Source: Haemonchus contortus
Lineage: Eukaryota; Nematoda; Chromadorea; Rhabditida; Trichostrongylidae
Length of the DNA: 64,000 nt
Reading direction: 5' to 3'
Assembly: GCA_000469685.2 (NCBI GenBank)
Contig: LS997564.1
Location: 22,912,960-22,976,959 of the forward strand
In this document: positions 50,901 through 62,900 of the stretch, one piece after another
How the letters are laid out: the number at the start of each line of letters is the position of its first letter
Numbering within the stretch: the stretch's first letter is position 1
Made by a program: the position numbers and the translations under genes
Notes under the pieces: model-generated
The model's database searches: none
The model's input: the letters and a program-made list of their open reading frames with translations, nothing else
What the model was told of the DNA's origin: nothing

Positions 50901-53900
50901 CCGAAAGTACGGTATCACTCGGGCGTTTTCAGGTCGACGCTGTATCGAGGCAGTTAATGAGTGCTCCATCAAAGGTCTCAACGATTGCTCCGAATTCGCT
51001 CTTTGTGAAGATGCCAAGGTCAGGCTTTGAAAGGTCATTTATTGCGTTTCGTGTCAATGATGGCTTTCCAGGAGGGCTACGTCTGCTCATGTCGTAACGG
51101 CTACGTTGATGCGTCACCAAACGCAACGCACTATCCGGGACGGGTTTGCCGCAAACCCATCGAGAGGTTGACGGTGACCGAATTCACAAGTTCCTTCTCA
51201 CATGATTCCTGTGATCCAAAGGTAGTTACCCGTATGGTTACGGTCTCCTCCTACATGAAGCATTCTGTGTACAGAAGCCGCGATGTGGCACAAATGAAAT
51301 CTGCACCGATCGAGGCCAACGAGGCCATCACTCCTGTCAGTGTGCGGACAATGCATTCCGCTACGAAGATGGAACCTGTCGAGGTGGGTGGTTTCCCAAA
51401 AGAGGTTTTTGTCTCGGTTTGTTTGATTGAAACCTAGCTAACCTAGGAGTTTGAGGGACGGTGAAATTCTTCTGGAACGCGTTATGCAATCGGCTCCTCC
51501 ATAGGTAGGGAACTAACCCGTACCTGATGTCAGACTTTAATTTCGGCTCAGCCTGCTTCTTTGATGCTCCAAATTACTATTTGTTCTAAGGTCCTCGAGA
51601 CTTCCCTCTATCCTAATCACATCATTTTCATTTCTTTGAAATCGTAACGAAATCCCACTCAAAGGCAGCTGAATTCATCCCTGAGCCGTAAGGATTTTAG
51701 CCAGCCAAAGATGTCGTACAGGCTATCGAATGTATGGTGGTAGCGTGTTGACTTTGGAGTGTCATGGACCGCCCAAATCGGGATCGGGAACGAGTTTGAT
51801 ATCAATTAATTGTCCATGGAAAAACCAATGCACTGTCCAGGCTTTTTGGGAATCGAGTTGACGCGAAGGGAAAAGAGTCTAAGTCTCATAAATCATGAGA
51901 GATTCGATCCCCATTCATCCCCACTCCTCCCCTCTCATACTGCTTCATGTCTTCCTGATGCCTACGATTACAGGAATGGGTTCCCTCACAATCCACGAAG
52001 GCTCTGATGGACATATGCAAATGAGCAGTAGGGAGAAACCTAGTATGTGTATGGTTCAATCCCTTCCTCATACAGAATATCGCTAGGAGGGATTAAGGTC
52101 AAACAGGACGACCCCGTGGTATTCTTCGGGTGGACATCTCACATAGGCGTGATAGTGCCCCACTAACGGACGGAGCGTTCACTTCGCTCGGGGTGGGTTG
52201 CGTATCTGATTGGCTATCCCCAACCGCCTACTCACTTAATCAACGATGGGTAGGGAAGTGACCACAACGAAGAGCGATAGCGGCGCCGTACGGCCATGAG
52301 TCAGACAAGTAATCGCACTCTCAGTGTGTGAAGGGCGGCGATGTCTGACCTGTTTTGATGATTGTTCGAGACCGCGACTGTGACGGAACTTTGGATGGAC
52401 GTCTCTTTATCGATAAGCACCCACATAAAAAACTGTGTCGGGAGGGATTGTCCCCATTCGCTTATCTACAGTCATCCTGTCAAAATATTGATATCACTTG
52501 TTGTGGATCTTACTGACCACCTATCAGAATTGGAAAAACTTCGGAATTTACCTTGGGAGGGCGTGTCCAGATCGACCGCACAAACCACGATAATTTTGAA
52601 GTATCTTTCCCACACTAACTAAAGGGATTGTTGGTGCAGAATAAGGCAGAGGCACGGAAATTCGTAGTATTTGCGAAATACAGTGGTTTTTGGTTTTTGA
52701 AATCAGGGGGTGGACGAGCGGTGGAGGGGAAGGGAGGTTGTACGAGATTATGACGACGAAAGTGGTGTGAACGGGAATTTTGACGGATTTCAATCAGTTG
52801 CTTTGAGACTGGTCACACTAAGCAAAAAATGCCGAAAACACTAGCGCCAAGGCCAAGGCGATCAGCTGTGTGAATTCTCAACATAAAAACTTCAATAGAG
52901 AATCATGCTGTCTTCACAGAGTCGTTAAAACTCGATCATTTTTGGGTGTGATATACATCGAAGACAGTATCTGAGCCCTTACTGCGCCCTATCTATGCGC
53001 CTTCCTCACAATCCATGCGCCATCCTTGGAGGTCAGAGAATCGTTCCTAAGTTGAAACTCAAAAACCATTCCTGTTGTGGACTGTCTTTGAACCTTATCG
53101 AGTTCGGGAATGACACTCACTGGGACGAGAAATGTTACTTAATCTAATGTGCCCTTCGAGTTCAGGTCCCGCACGAACCAATTTTCCCACTCCGATTTTC
53201 AGTAACAACTCATGGGTTTCACGTTTGTCCCCTACAAAGCCTTCACAATTCTAGATAGAACTGGAATTCCTGGCCTGGCCCATGCTAGGCGCACCGTTCT
53301 GCTTTCATCGCTTCATCCTTAGCCCTTAACAGTTGCCATCGATCTTGTATATCGGATTCGTGCCCGATCCTCCATGATTCTGATGTTTGTCGTTTCAAAA
53401 TTATGAGAAATGTGGAAGCATAGGAACTACACCCACACCCGTTGACCCTTCTGTCCCTTATTGCGGAATTGAGCCGTGGGGAAGAAGCCCACTTCATTGT
53501 AGAGCTCATCACCCCAAACGGATTGACTGTTAAGTCTGGAGTTTGAAGTCATGGGGCGTTAATCAACCCGTTCCGTCCGGGGGATGCGCCTACGCATTCG
53601 GCTTCCATACAGTACCGTAGTGGCGTTTGCATATATGTGGCTTATACAATGACTTGGGGTGGCCAGCCGATGACAAGTCAGTGCTTTTATCCTCCCAGAC
53701 GGGTCTGATACCAATTAACCGAGCCTGGACGGATGAAAAGCTTGGTTGGCCAATGTGGATATCGGTCCGGGATTTGAACCTATAGCCATGCGTATGTGAA
53801 GTGCGCTACTTGCCACTACACCACCTCTGCTTCGAATATAACTTAACTTAATGTAAACACAATTATGAAGGCAAGTAAATCAACCGCAGCGGTAAAATTA

Positions 53901-56900
53901 GTGCAGACCTTGATCGACTACAAAAAATTAGGTCAACAACGCGCTCTCGTTCGATTCGAACGGGGTGGTGATGATGATGAATTCCCTTAATTGACTGTAG
54001 AACTTGTACATTACTGTAATAATAACAAAAACGCTCGACTTGAGTCAGTTTCTCTGGGATTTGCCGTGCATTTGATTTTCATTCAAAGGTTAAACAACTA
54101 AAGAACATACTTGGTCTATAGGAAGGAAGATGTGGTAAAACCAACCCACTTTCGAGCGGTTTTTTGCATCACAAATCACTTTTAAAGATGATCACGATGG
54201 AATGAGGGGCTCAGTGGAGCGTAAAGGTGTAATGACCAACTGCCGACATGGGAGAAAGCCTTTTTCACCTTTATCTGGTCGTGGAACGGCTCGAGTTCAG
54301 TGTTCTCGGCCTGCTCACGAAACACCGACTGCGATCCGAACGCCGTTTGCCTGAATGTTTTCGACTCATACAGTTGCCAATGTCGTCCGGGCTACATCGA
54401 CATGTCCCCGGATCCCGAGCGACGACCAGGAAGACGCTGCAAAGAGCGTAAGTGATTAGAACTCCTAGTTTCAACCCGCTTTCACACCTTTTTTGATTCC
54501 AGTGGTGAACGAATGTGCCACTTCTAACAACGAGTGCTCCCCTTATGCCAAGTGTATCGATCTCACTGAAGGATATACCTGTCAGTGCCTAGAGGGCTAC
54601 GTGGATGTCTCCTCCAAGCACAAACTTCCTCCCGGTCGGAGATGTTCTCAATGTGAGTTCGCAGCCATTCTGATAAGAGAGGACTTTTGGGTAGAACTAA
54701 GCTTGGCTTATCCTTTACTAGTAAACTACCATTTCCGATTAGTTCTCATTTGCGTTTTTTCTTAATAATCATGGACGTTTCTTAATAATATTTCAGCGAA
54801 CAACGAGTGCGCGTTCAAGCATCTCAACACTTGCGATGAGAACGCTGATTGCGTTGACACCCAAGACGGTTATACCTGCCAGGTAAGAGAGCTTCAGACA
54901 GATCCGAGCCGGAGGGCACAGTTAGATTCCACCTACAGAAGTGATCTGGTAGATATTGCCTGAAACTGGCAGCTACTCGATGGAATCACACCTGAGCCTT
55001 AACATTTGAATAGGGTCACATTTCGAAGATTTTTTGTGCTTCCTGGAGTTGATCTTGCTGGAGGCTGAGCATCATGCTTTGAACCACCATCCTCTCGAGA
55101 TCTGTCCATTTTACTGGTTAGACTTTGGCGGTGAAAAAGGTGCAGTGACGAGTACGCCGGCTAATCGCATTGTTCCCTTTGAAACTGACCGTCACTTCGA
55201 AATGGCACATCCAAGTGTCTTCTTAGATTTGCAAGGGAATTGAATGCGAGGCGCGTCCTGAGAGTTTGATCAATATCAGGTTTCGTCTCTTACCTTTCAG
55301 AAAAACAGTCATAGCCACAGAATTTACCTCACATGATCAAACGTGCACTAACGCATGACTTGAATGGAACCCCAGTGATCGTCCCAGGTAGGAACAGGGA
55401 ACAGTAAGGGCAACAATTTCATAAAACGGCCTCTTACCATCCATTTGCTGCAGATACTAAACATCTCCCTCCAAGGGTTTTATACATCTCCCTAATCCAC
55501 AGCGAGATCGCAGAGTAATGAAGCGACTCCGGACCCTATGCCTACCCACTTCTGGATTGCCATTTTCGTCCTCCCAATCGGGGAATGCACTCATGTCCTT
55601 CATTCACTCACATATTTTCTCTTTGCTGCAATTTGTTTTCAATCACCTTTGCCACTGTTGCAGTGCTTTGCCGGTTTCGTTGACGTTTCGTCAAATGCTA
55701 ATCTACCTCCTGGACGAGTCTGCACAGTACAGACGACTTGTCCGAAACAGAAAACCGACTTGGTATTCCTCATCGACGGATCCGGATCTATTGGATCTTA
55801 TGTGTTCAAAAATGAAGTCAGTTTTCGCGATTCATCTGGTCTTCATCGAACAATCATCCACAAAGTAAAATGCCACTTTTTAGGTGCTCCGATTCGTCCG
55901 AGAATTCGTCGAACTCTTCGAAATCGGTTTGGATCAGACTAGAGTCGCACTGATCCAGTACTCGGATCAGATCCGTCATGAATTCGATTTGGATCAGTAC
56001 ACTGACAAGGTAGTAGCCGTTCACGAAATCTTAACCAAAAGTTTTTCGGAAATTAAATGTAATAAATTGAAACCAGTGGATCTTTAGGGAACATGACAGT
56101 ATTTTTCTCGAAAGCCTTTCACTTTTGAAGGGTAACGAGCACCAGAAAAGAAATGGGTGTACACCCACGGGAGGATAGTCTAGGGGTTGTTACGCAGGAA
56201 AACACTCGAGAAAAATTGAAGCGAGCGGAAGTAATTTGGGTGTTCCTCCAACGGTAATCATCGGCGTCAAGTGGGAGCGAGGTCACGAAGTGAGGAGTAA
56301 CGGTACAACGTGAGGAAATGGGAGCTTTTTGAAATCCCAGTCCATCCCCTATTTTTCCTTTCATTTCCAAGATTCACTGAAATATTCCTATGGGGTTATT
56401 TCAAGAATTTTCGGATAACGTTCGGCTTCCTCTTCATCAGGCAAGCCTGGGAACGCTTCCTTTCTAGGCTGCCGTCCTTCGAGCAATCACCGATACTCAG
56501 TACCTTACTGGACTGACTCGCACTGGTGCCGCTATTCAACACATGGTTCAGGAAGGGTTCAGTGAGCGACGAGGTGCCCGACCTCAAACTCCTGACATCG
56601 CCAGGTACCTTCCAACTGTTTCTCTTAGTGGCATGTGTACTGATCGCTTTCGTTAAGGGTAGCGATTGTTCTTACTGACGGTCGTTCTCAAGACAATGTG
56701 ACTGGACCTGCTGAGTCGGCTAGGAAGTTGAACATCAACACGTTCTCCATCGGTGTCACCGATCACGTACTGGCCAGTGAGCTTGAAGCCATTGCGGGAT
56801 CACCTACTCGATGGTTCTACGTCGACAAGTTCAAGGTGAGCGCTGTGGGATTTGTTTCTCCAGATATCTTCCTTCCTCGAAGGTTGAGAGAGTAGGAAGA

Positions 56901-59900
56901 TGGTCCATTCTCCCGTCTGTCATTCTCAAGGCTATTGTCGTTCTTCACTTATTTTTGCTTCTCCAGGACCTGGATACACGTCTTCGTTCGATGATCCAAA
57001 AGGCAGCATGCCCCACCCCAGTGAAAACCGCGTCTCCACCTCAGGGCACGTGCAACCCCCGAACGCAGACCGGATGCGATCGTTCACTCAACGAGTACTG
57101 CGCTGAGGAGAATGGACGGTAAGTCCGCTTATTCGCTAAGCCTTTTCAGGGCTTCAAAGACTGTTTGCAGAAGTCGTTGCATATGCCCAGCCGGCTTCCA
57201 TCGTCATCCGACCACTCGGGTCTGTGGAGGATCACTGTGCAATCCGCAACTAATCACGTCATGTATATATCCAGAGGAATGTCTCATCACTCCCTATAAC
57301 AACTACCGCTGCGCCTGCCCAGATGGATACTCCAGGGACTTTAGGACCGGATTTTGCGGTATATACTCTTGCCGACTTAAGGCACAGTTCACGATAAAAA
57401 TGGTTTCTAAGATTTCCCTATAGTATGAGTTCGAGGCTCCCCGTTATACCATACCTGCCGTTTTAAGGTCGAAAAACGTCTTGGATAGGGCACAATAAGG
57501 GGCCAGAGATTGTATCGCGTGAATGCCACACCCATATTGGACGAGTTTCAACGGCTTCGTAGAGGCTGCACTATCTCAAGAGACTCCCACGCAGGAAATT
57601 CAAACAATTTGTCATAGCCAACGGCGACAGCGAAAGGTAGTTTCTGACAATTTCGGCAAGATGTAGTCATATCTTTGCGCAAGGGAGCAACTTAAATCTC
57701 GTCCAAAAACCCCTTACATGCCATTCTCGTCACGGTGATCTCGTACAGCCTCCACTCCCACTACTTTTGATAAGGCTCGAAAAAAGCGGATTTTCTCGCT
57801 TCCTTCGCTACCGATGTACTCCTCTACATCAACACTTCCGCTTTCAACCCTAAAAAGGGCACCTCAAAATTATCGTGAACTGTGCCTTCAAATCCCTGAT
57901 ATCCTCGGATTTAATATGCCCGAATGCTTCAGTTTCCGTGAAAGAAATTCGCGTTTTCCCTCAACACGATGCCGACTGTCACAATGGCGGCCAACGATGT
58001 GGCCAGAACGAGTACTGCACCAGTGATAGTACGGGACACTGGTATTGCGAATGCAAGACCGGGTTCGAACGCAGCCACGCCGACGGGAAATGCAGCTACC
58101 CAGGTTTGTTGTCACACATTTGATAGCTATTCATTGGGATCGAACAGCTGCACTTCCAGGATCATGCCTTCCAAATGTACCAAACTCTTGTGATATCCGA
58201 AAACGGGAAAAATGTCTCCCACATGGCTCATTCTACACGTGCCAGTGCGAGGGGAAAGATAGAAGACATCCTGTCACAGGAATCTGCCGTGAGTTGAGGG
58301 AGGGTTTAGGGAGCTCCAGGAAGTCAGTCATCTTGGCAAAACGTCGTTCCTTCCAGTGAAAAACGAGTGCGAGCTGGGATTGCATGACTGCGATCGTTCT
58401 GCTCGCTGCATCGATACCGACGACGGCTTTCTTTGCGCCTGCCCAGCAGGATTCATCGACCGGTCACCGGATCCGATTTCCAAGCCAGGACGGCTTTGCG
58501 TTGCTGAACAAAATGAATGTCTCGACGGTACCAACAGGTGGGACTTCGTCAATCACGAACTTTCTTACACGACTTTTTTTTACTTATGAATTTTTTTTTG
58601 TCACTGACGTAAACCATTCCGTTCCTGAAGCCTGCCCAGGTCAATCAGCTATCCCATCTTTTATGACCGAGCTTTTCCAAAATCATTCAGCCCTTAAAAG
58701 GTAGCCAATGACAAGACTAAAGAGAAGGGTGTCGACGCAGACGTCATGGTGCTGCCGTAAAGGGCTTGACACCCTTCCAATAACTGAAGTCTGTCTAAGT
58801 TGACCAACCCTTCCTTCTCCACACGGCCAGAACGTTTCTGACTATCGGCTGCTGCCTTCTGTCAACAAAGAAAATGTTTATCAGGAAACATTTCGAAATG
58901 AAAGCTTTCTGTCAGTTTCTAAGTCAAATATGTCTCGAGAAGATCAGAACCCCCCCCCCCCCAAACCTTTTCGTTTTGACTCGGGACCATGTTTTTGATT
59001 TGATTGGTTTCAGATGCTCCCCGAACGCCATCTGTACTGATACGGAATCGGGCTACGTCTGCCGCTGCAAACCGGGATTTGTCGATTATTCACCTAATGC
59101 TCAAAGGTATATATCACGTTCAATCCCTGCTCCACTCCCAGAATACGTTTTTTTAGCTTCCCTGGCCTTGTATGCAAGGAGTTAGTAAATGAGTGCTCGT
59201 CCAAACGCTTGAATGATTGCGATGAGAACGCTATCTGCGTTGACACCGTTGAGGCATACACATGCATTTGTCGGCCCGGATTTGTCGATTTGGACGAGTT
59301 CAGAAATCCGGGACGGCGCTGTCGTAAAGGTGAATATCCTAGGAGTTAGAACCGAATACAGGCGGAAAACTTCTTTCTTTCAGAAAAGACCAACGATCGT
59401 TGCTCCGTCGGCAAGAACGATTGCGATCGCAACGCTCGCTGCACACAAATAGGTGAGAGAAGAACCGTAGCCCCTACATGGCCCTTTATGAACATCCTCT
59501 TGTCCAGGTGACGACGATTACACCTGCTCCTGTCCTGCGGGCTTCAAAGACAAGTCCCCGTCGCCATCCCGTCCGGGGCGTGTGTGCATTCCTGTTATTC
59601 CGGAGTGCGACAACCCGACGCTCAATGACTGCGACTCACCGGACAGGGCCATTTGCACCGATACCGATGACGGTTACATGTGTAGGTAAGCATGAGCACT
59701 AGCTACAGTAATCTGTCATCTTTGTCTACAAAAATAGAAGCAGCAGGCCTCCAAAAAAGCTTTGCGAGGCCACGTTCGAAAACCTAATCGAACCGGGTCT
59801 CGTAGGGCCATTTCATCGAGATCTCCAGGGCCCAGCCAGTCGCGATGGGCGTTGTTAAAAATTATAGTGAGCCTACATACTCTTCAGGTGTCGTCAAGGT

Positions 59901-62900
59901 TTCCTCGACATTTCGCCGAACATCGCTTCAAAGCCAGGAAGACTCTGCAAGCCCTGTACGTCTCATTTCGTGCCTATCGGTTCCTCAGCTTTTCTTGATA
60001 CCTATTGATTTCAGTGCAAAACGAGTGTGCCTTGGGAACAGACGACTGCGCTCGCGACGGTGGCATCTGTGAGGATACACCGGACTCGTTCCTCTGTCGC
60101 TGCGCTCTCAACTATCTAGATGTCTCATTCGACAGAGTAAACAGACCGGGAAGGAAGTGTAAACGACGTGCGTTCACTATTTTCGGCTAGATTTTGGGGG
60201 GCCTTATTCTGGCTGTTTCAGTGGTGGATGAATGCGCAACAGGACAAAACGACTGTTCGAGGGAAGCGATCTGTACTGACACAGAGGACAGCTATATGTG
60301 CGCTTGTCCTCCCACTCATATCGACCTCTCAGCGGACCCCATTAATCGCCCAGGGCGGAAGTGTCTGCTCCGTGAGTTGGAAGCTCTTTGTCGAACGCTT
60401 TATCACACCTAGGTCACTCCTTGCAGGAATCAACGAGTGCACTTCCGGACGCCATGATTGCTCCCCAAATGCCGACTGCATGGATACTCCAGAGTCCTAC
60501 AAGTGTCGATGCCGCGACGATTTTGTCGATGAATCGCCGGACGTCGTGCATCGGCCTGGACGGATCTGCCGCCCAGCGCTCGTCGATGAATGTCGGTTGG
60601 GCAAGCATGACTGCCACAGTGACGCTTTCTGCCAGGTCATCGAATATCGTCTGCCCAATTCCTCGAATATTTCCTTCGAATACTCTTTTTTAGGACTTGC
60701 CTCAAGGCTATACATGCAGGTGCAAACCCGAGTTCTTGGACCAGTCTCCCAATCGGGCCACCCACCCAGGTCGAATGTGCGTGCCACGTCCAACTCCACC
60801 ACCGCCTGAGTGCCGGATTGATGGCCCTAATCAGTGTAAGGCACATCTGAATGAGGTGTGCCGCTTGGTGAGCGGGGAACCAAAATGTGCCTGTCCCATC
60901 AACTACCAAAGGGACTCTTCTGGCTCATGTTCAGGTTAGCTGTTTCCTCTCCCAACGTTCTTTTCTAGTAAAAGCTGTCAGCGTGTATTTCAGTGATCAA
61001 TGAGTGCGACTTCCCTCAACTAGTAGACTGTCATCCCTCTGCTGATTGCATCGATCAACTGGTCGGATTCACCTGCGCCTGTCGGCCAGGGTTCAAGGAT
61101 ATCGGAGAAAAACCCGGCCGGATGTGCAAACCATGTGAGTCCACCTTTGTGACGAGCATAAAGAATCTCGAACGAGTCGGTTATATTTAGTGGTGAACGA
61201 GTGCCAATTCCCTCACCTGAACGATTGCCACCAGCATGCCCAATGTATCGACCTGGAGGAAGGATACGAGTGCAAGTGAGTACAGGCCTTTACGGGCCGA
61301 CAAAAAACAAACAAGTCTCTTTCCCAGATTAGATTCCTACTAAACTGTGTAACAGATAGATCTTTGCTGCAGAGGGTGCTGGCCTTCAGAGTTACGCGAG
61401 CGTTTCCTCTTAGTTTGGTAGGGAGTGTATAGGCCCACTCACTAGGAGTTGCTATATAACCACAATGCAGACGGATTAGATTCACAGCTACCTGATCCAC
61501 CCAGTCTCAGGGCATTTGTTTAACATGGTTAGGGAAAGACGTCCACAGCCATTACAAGTGAATAGCACGGCGACGGACGACGGTATCTCGTTCATAGACC
61601 GAAAACGTCACCGGACCAAACCATTTGCTCTGTTCTTTTAAGACTTAGTTTTTGAGAAGCCTAGTCCAACTGGAACAGTGTTTTACTGTGTAGAATGAAG
61701 CAAAGACAGCGAGAAGCGAAAAAAAAGCGGAAATCGGCGGCTCTCGAACAAAAGAAGTTCGAAAAAAGTAGTAAAAAAGAGGTTGCACGAGATTATGACT
61801 GCAAAATTAGCATGGAAGGGTATTTGAACGAGCTGTCATTTGTGTGCTATTGCGTAGAGCTAGCTACAGTAAGCCGAAAATGCCAGAAATTATTTCCCTC
61901 TGTCGTTATGGGTCATGAATAGTCGTATGGACTTTCAACATATGCGTTTCACAGTAAATGGTGCAGCTTTGACAAGGGCCGTCATATTACAGCCTCTTTT
62001 GGGTGTATATCAGCCAAGCCGGTTTTAGAATTTTATTACGCCCTGTCTAGGTTGTTTTCCAACTCAACTGTGTCCCGTGTGCTGACCTTGGGAGCCATAA
62101 GTTCATTCTAGGGATTGAGCTTATCTCAGAAACCATTTTTATCGGGAGTTGTATCTTTAAGCATCCCGTTAATGTACGTACGACTGCTGGCAACTGTGAT
62201 ATCGAAAATGGCACTCTTTTGAGTTCACGGCTTACTTTATTGCTGATATATCATCCAAAAGACCAGTTGACGAGATCAGCTAACATACCCATCTCAATTC
62301 ACAATCTATGAGCTCACCTTTTCACCTGTAGTCACAATTCCTCGACTCATTCTCCTTTCCATTAGGAAGGCTTATCGCGTGGGCACCAATTCGAACTGAG
62401 GCTGCAATCCCCTCATGACGGAGAAAACATTAAAGCCGCCAAATCACTTAAAATTTCTATTCGTATTTAAATTCCAGATGTAATCATGGCTTCATGGATC
62501 GCTCTCATGGACGACCAGGTCGAATTTGCAAGCAGCTCATTGACGAGTGTTCTGTTCCGGGTATGAATAGCTGTGACAGAAACGCCAGGTAAGGAGTCCT
62601 CTGATTGCACCCTGAACCCCAGAACGCACATCTTTGTTGCAGATGTATCGACGAAGAGGAGGGCTATCGTTGCGAGTGTCGTGAAGGATTCTTGGATGTA
62701 TCGCCTTCACCACAGTTTAAGGGAAGGAGCTGTAGACGCTGTGAGCCTTTCTCGCTTTTCCGTCGTTTACACCAAGTTTTTTGATTTCTGGACTCCCGAT
62801 TCCAGTGGTGAACGAGTGCCGCGATCCAAAACTGAACGACTGTGACCGGAACGCCAAGTGCCGAGATACTATGGACTCATACGAATGCGAGTGTCCGCCC

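Noticed and set aside
61695..61922. 75-codon lysine-rich frame that looks like a nuclear protein
   Set aside because: Lies inside a degenerate M1 copy in intron 47.
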